DNA of 20,000 nucleotides from Botryococcus braunii (lineage: Eukaryota; Chlorophyta; Trebouxiophyceae), in NCBI GenBank assembly GCA_002005505.1, contig KV908342.1, positions 492,679 through 512,678 on the forward strand, written 5' to 3'. Positions 18,846 through 20,000 of this stretch are shown piece after piece. Within the stretch, counting starts at the first letter, position 1; every line of letters starts with the position of its first letter. The notes under the pieces are model-generated. The model did no database searches. It was given only the letters and a program-made list of their open reading frames with translations, and had not been told where the DNA came from. A program made the position numbers and the translations under genes.

Positions 18846-18948
18846 GTGCGGGCCTCTTCTCCCATTGGCATGCAAAGCAAAAGAGAGATCGTGTTATGCT
18901 CTGCAGTTGTGTGCATGTGTCTGAGTCTGCGCGTGCACGTGCTTGTGC

Positions 18949-19065
<117 letters not shown>

Positions 19066-19530
19066 CGCGCACGTGTGCGTGTGTGTGCCCACCGCCCCTC
19101 CCCTGCCAGACTCACATACACATCTGTGGCATATGGAGAGCTTGCTGTGGCGCTTTTCCGTGAGGGAAGGCTTGAGCAACAATCAGTATCACGGGAAAAG
19201 TGGAAACAACCTTGGACACAGTGTACGTTAACACCCTGACCCGTATGCACCAAGCAAAGCAACAAATGCTTGAGGAGAAGAGGGGTGCCAACCCAACACA
19301 AGGCGTCTTTTTCTAAACCTCTCACACCCCTGCCTTTTGGGAATCTGCAAACCCAGTTGCCTCACTTTCACCCCCACGTTCCTCAGTTTGCACGCATCCT
19401 CACCGTCCCCATCCCTTTCCCCTCTACGCTGAATATCACACCCTTCTTTCCATCTTTTCTTCCCCAAAGACTGCCATCCTCCCTGCCCCTCCCCCCTCCC
19501 CACCATCCCCGTCCCCTTCAAGATGGGGGA

Positions 19531-20000
19531 TGTCTTGAACTCACGCTCTTCCTGCCCCCTTCTTCTCTGTGGCACACACATCCTTCCTGTCTCTCTTTTC
19601 CCCACCCCTTCGCTTGAACTCACACTCTTCGTGCCCCCTTTGCGAGACGCGTATTCTTCCTGCCTCCTTTGTGGGACTTGCATTCTTCCTGTCTCTCTCT
19701 CCCCCGCCCCCTTCTCTTGAACTCACGCTCTTCCTCCCCCCTTCTCGTCTGTGGGACGCGCATTCCCCCTGTCTCCCTCCCCCCTCCCTTCTTATGAGAA
19801 ACTCGCGGTCCTCCTGCCTCCTTCCCCTCTGTAAAATGCGCGTTATGTCTGTCCCTCTCTCTCTCCCCTCCCATCTTTGAGTTCACGCTCTTCCTGCGCC
19901 CTTCTTCTTTGTGGGAAGCGCACTCTCCGTGCTTCTCCCCCCCCCCCACCCTTCCATTGAAGTCAAGCTGTTCCTGCGCCCTTCTCCACTGTGGGAAGCT
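19531..20000 (+). repeat. Pyrimidine-rich ~80-bp minisatellite, continuing off the window
   Basis: At least five diverged units begin TTGAACTCACGCTCTTCCTG (about 19535, 19613, 19718, and variants at about 19795, 19876 and 19958). Each continues through TTCTCTGTGGGACGCGCATT-like sequence to a CT-rich end. The array lies inside an NDUFS1 intron and reaches the window edge. The intronic sequence before it (19240-19530) is also strongly pyrimidine-rich. Confidence 0.85.

Overview
The window looks like nuclear DNA of an intron-rich eukaryote. Its proteins are assembled from short exons joined at GT-AG splice sites. The introns and intergenic DNA are full of micro- and minisatellites, and no bacterial operon structure is visible. 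The complex I exons read closest, from memory, to plant and green-algal sequences (for example the stretch [13 protein letters not shown]), so a green-lineage alga or related plant is the best guess. The species cannot be fixed from this sequence alone.

Three genes can be supported, all on the + strand. (1) About 1184-6227 holds the C-terminal half of a D-amino-acid/D-aspartate oxidase (DAO family flavoenzyme) in four exons. Its FAD-binding N-terminus lies upstream of the window or was not found. Its introns are almost entirely repeats: a 30-36 nt array ending at the first acceptor, (TG)n, a 36-bp array, a TTGGG array, an ~40/80-bp degenerate family, (CT)n(GT)n, trinucleotide runs, and ten copies of an exact 40-bp unit. 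(2) About 6425-11948 holds a gene for an unrecognised protein with a Ser-rich middle and a coiled-coil C-terminus. The last four exons (9500-11948) are well supported and are joined by phase-0 introns. The upstream exons (6425-9174) are a tentative chain chosen for phase agreement. (3) From 16490 to beyond the right edge lies NDUFS1, the 75-kDa Fe-S subunit of mitochondrial complex I. Four exons encode the presequence, the 2Fe-2S (N1b) ligands and the His/Cys3 4Fe-4S (N5) ligands; the rest lies outside the window.

Between genes 2 and 3 (11949-16489) I see no confident gene. This stretch holds a striking 27-bp perfect inverted repeat with an alternative pairing partner (13661-13752), a smaller hairpin, a diverged duplication, a (CA)n tract, and a run of short palindromes just upstream of NDUFS1. 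The right edge (19531-20000) is a pyrimidine-rich ~80-bp minisatellite inside an NDUFS1 intron.

The genes do not form an obvious pathway; they appear to be ordinary neighbours. I found no clear previously undescribed system. The most unusual features are the repeat-built introns, including one array whose last unit supplies a splice acceptor, and the two-state inverted repeat near 13.7 kb.
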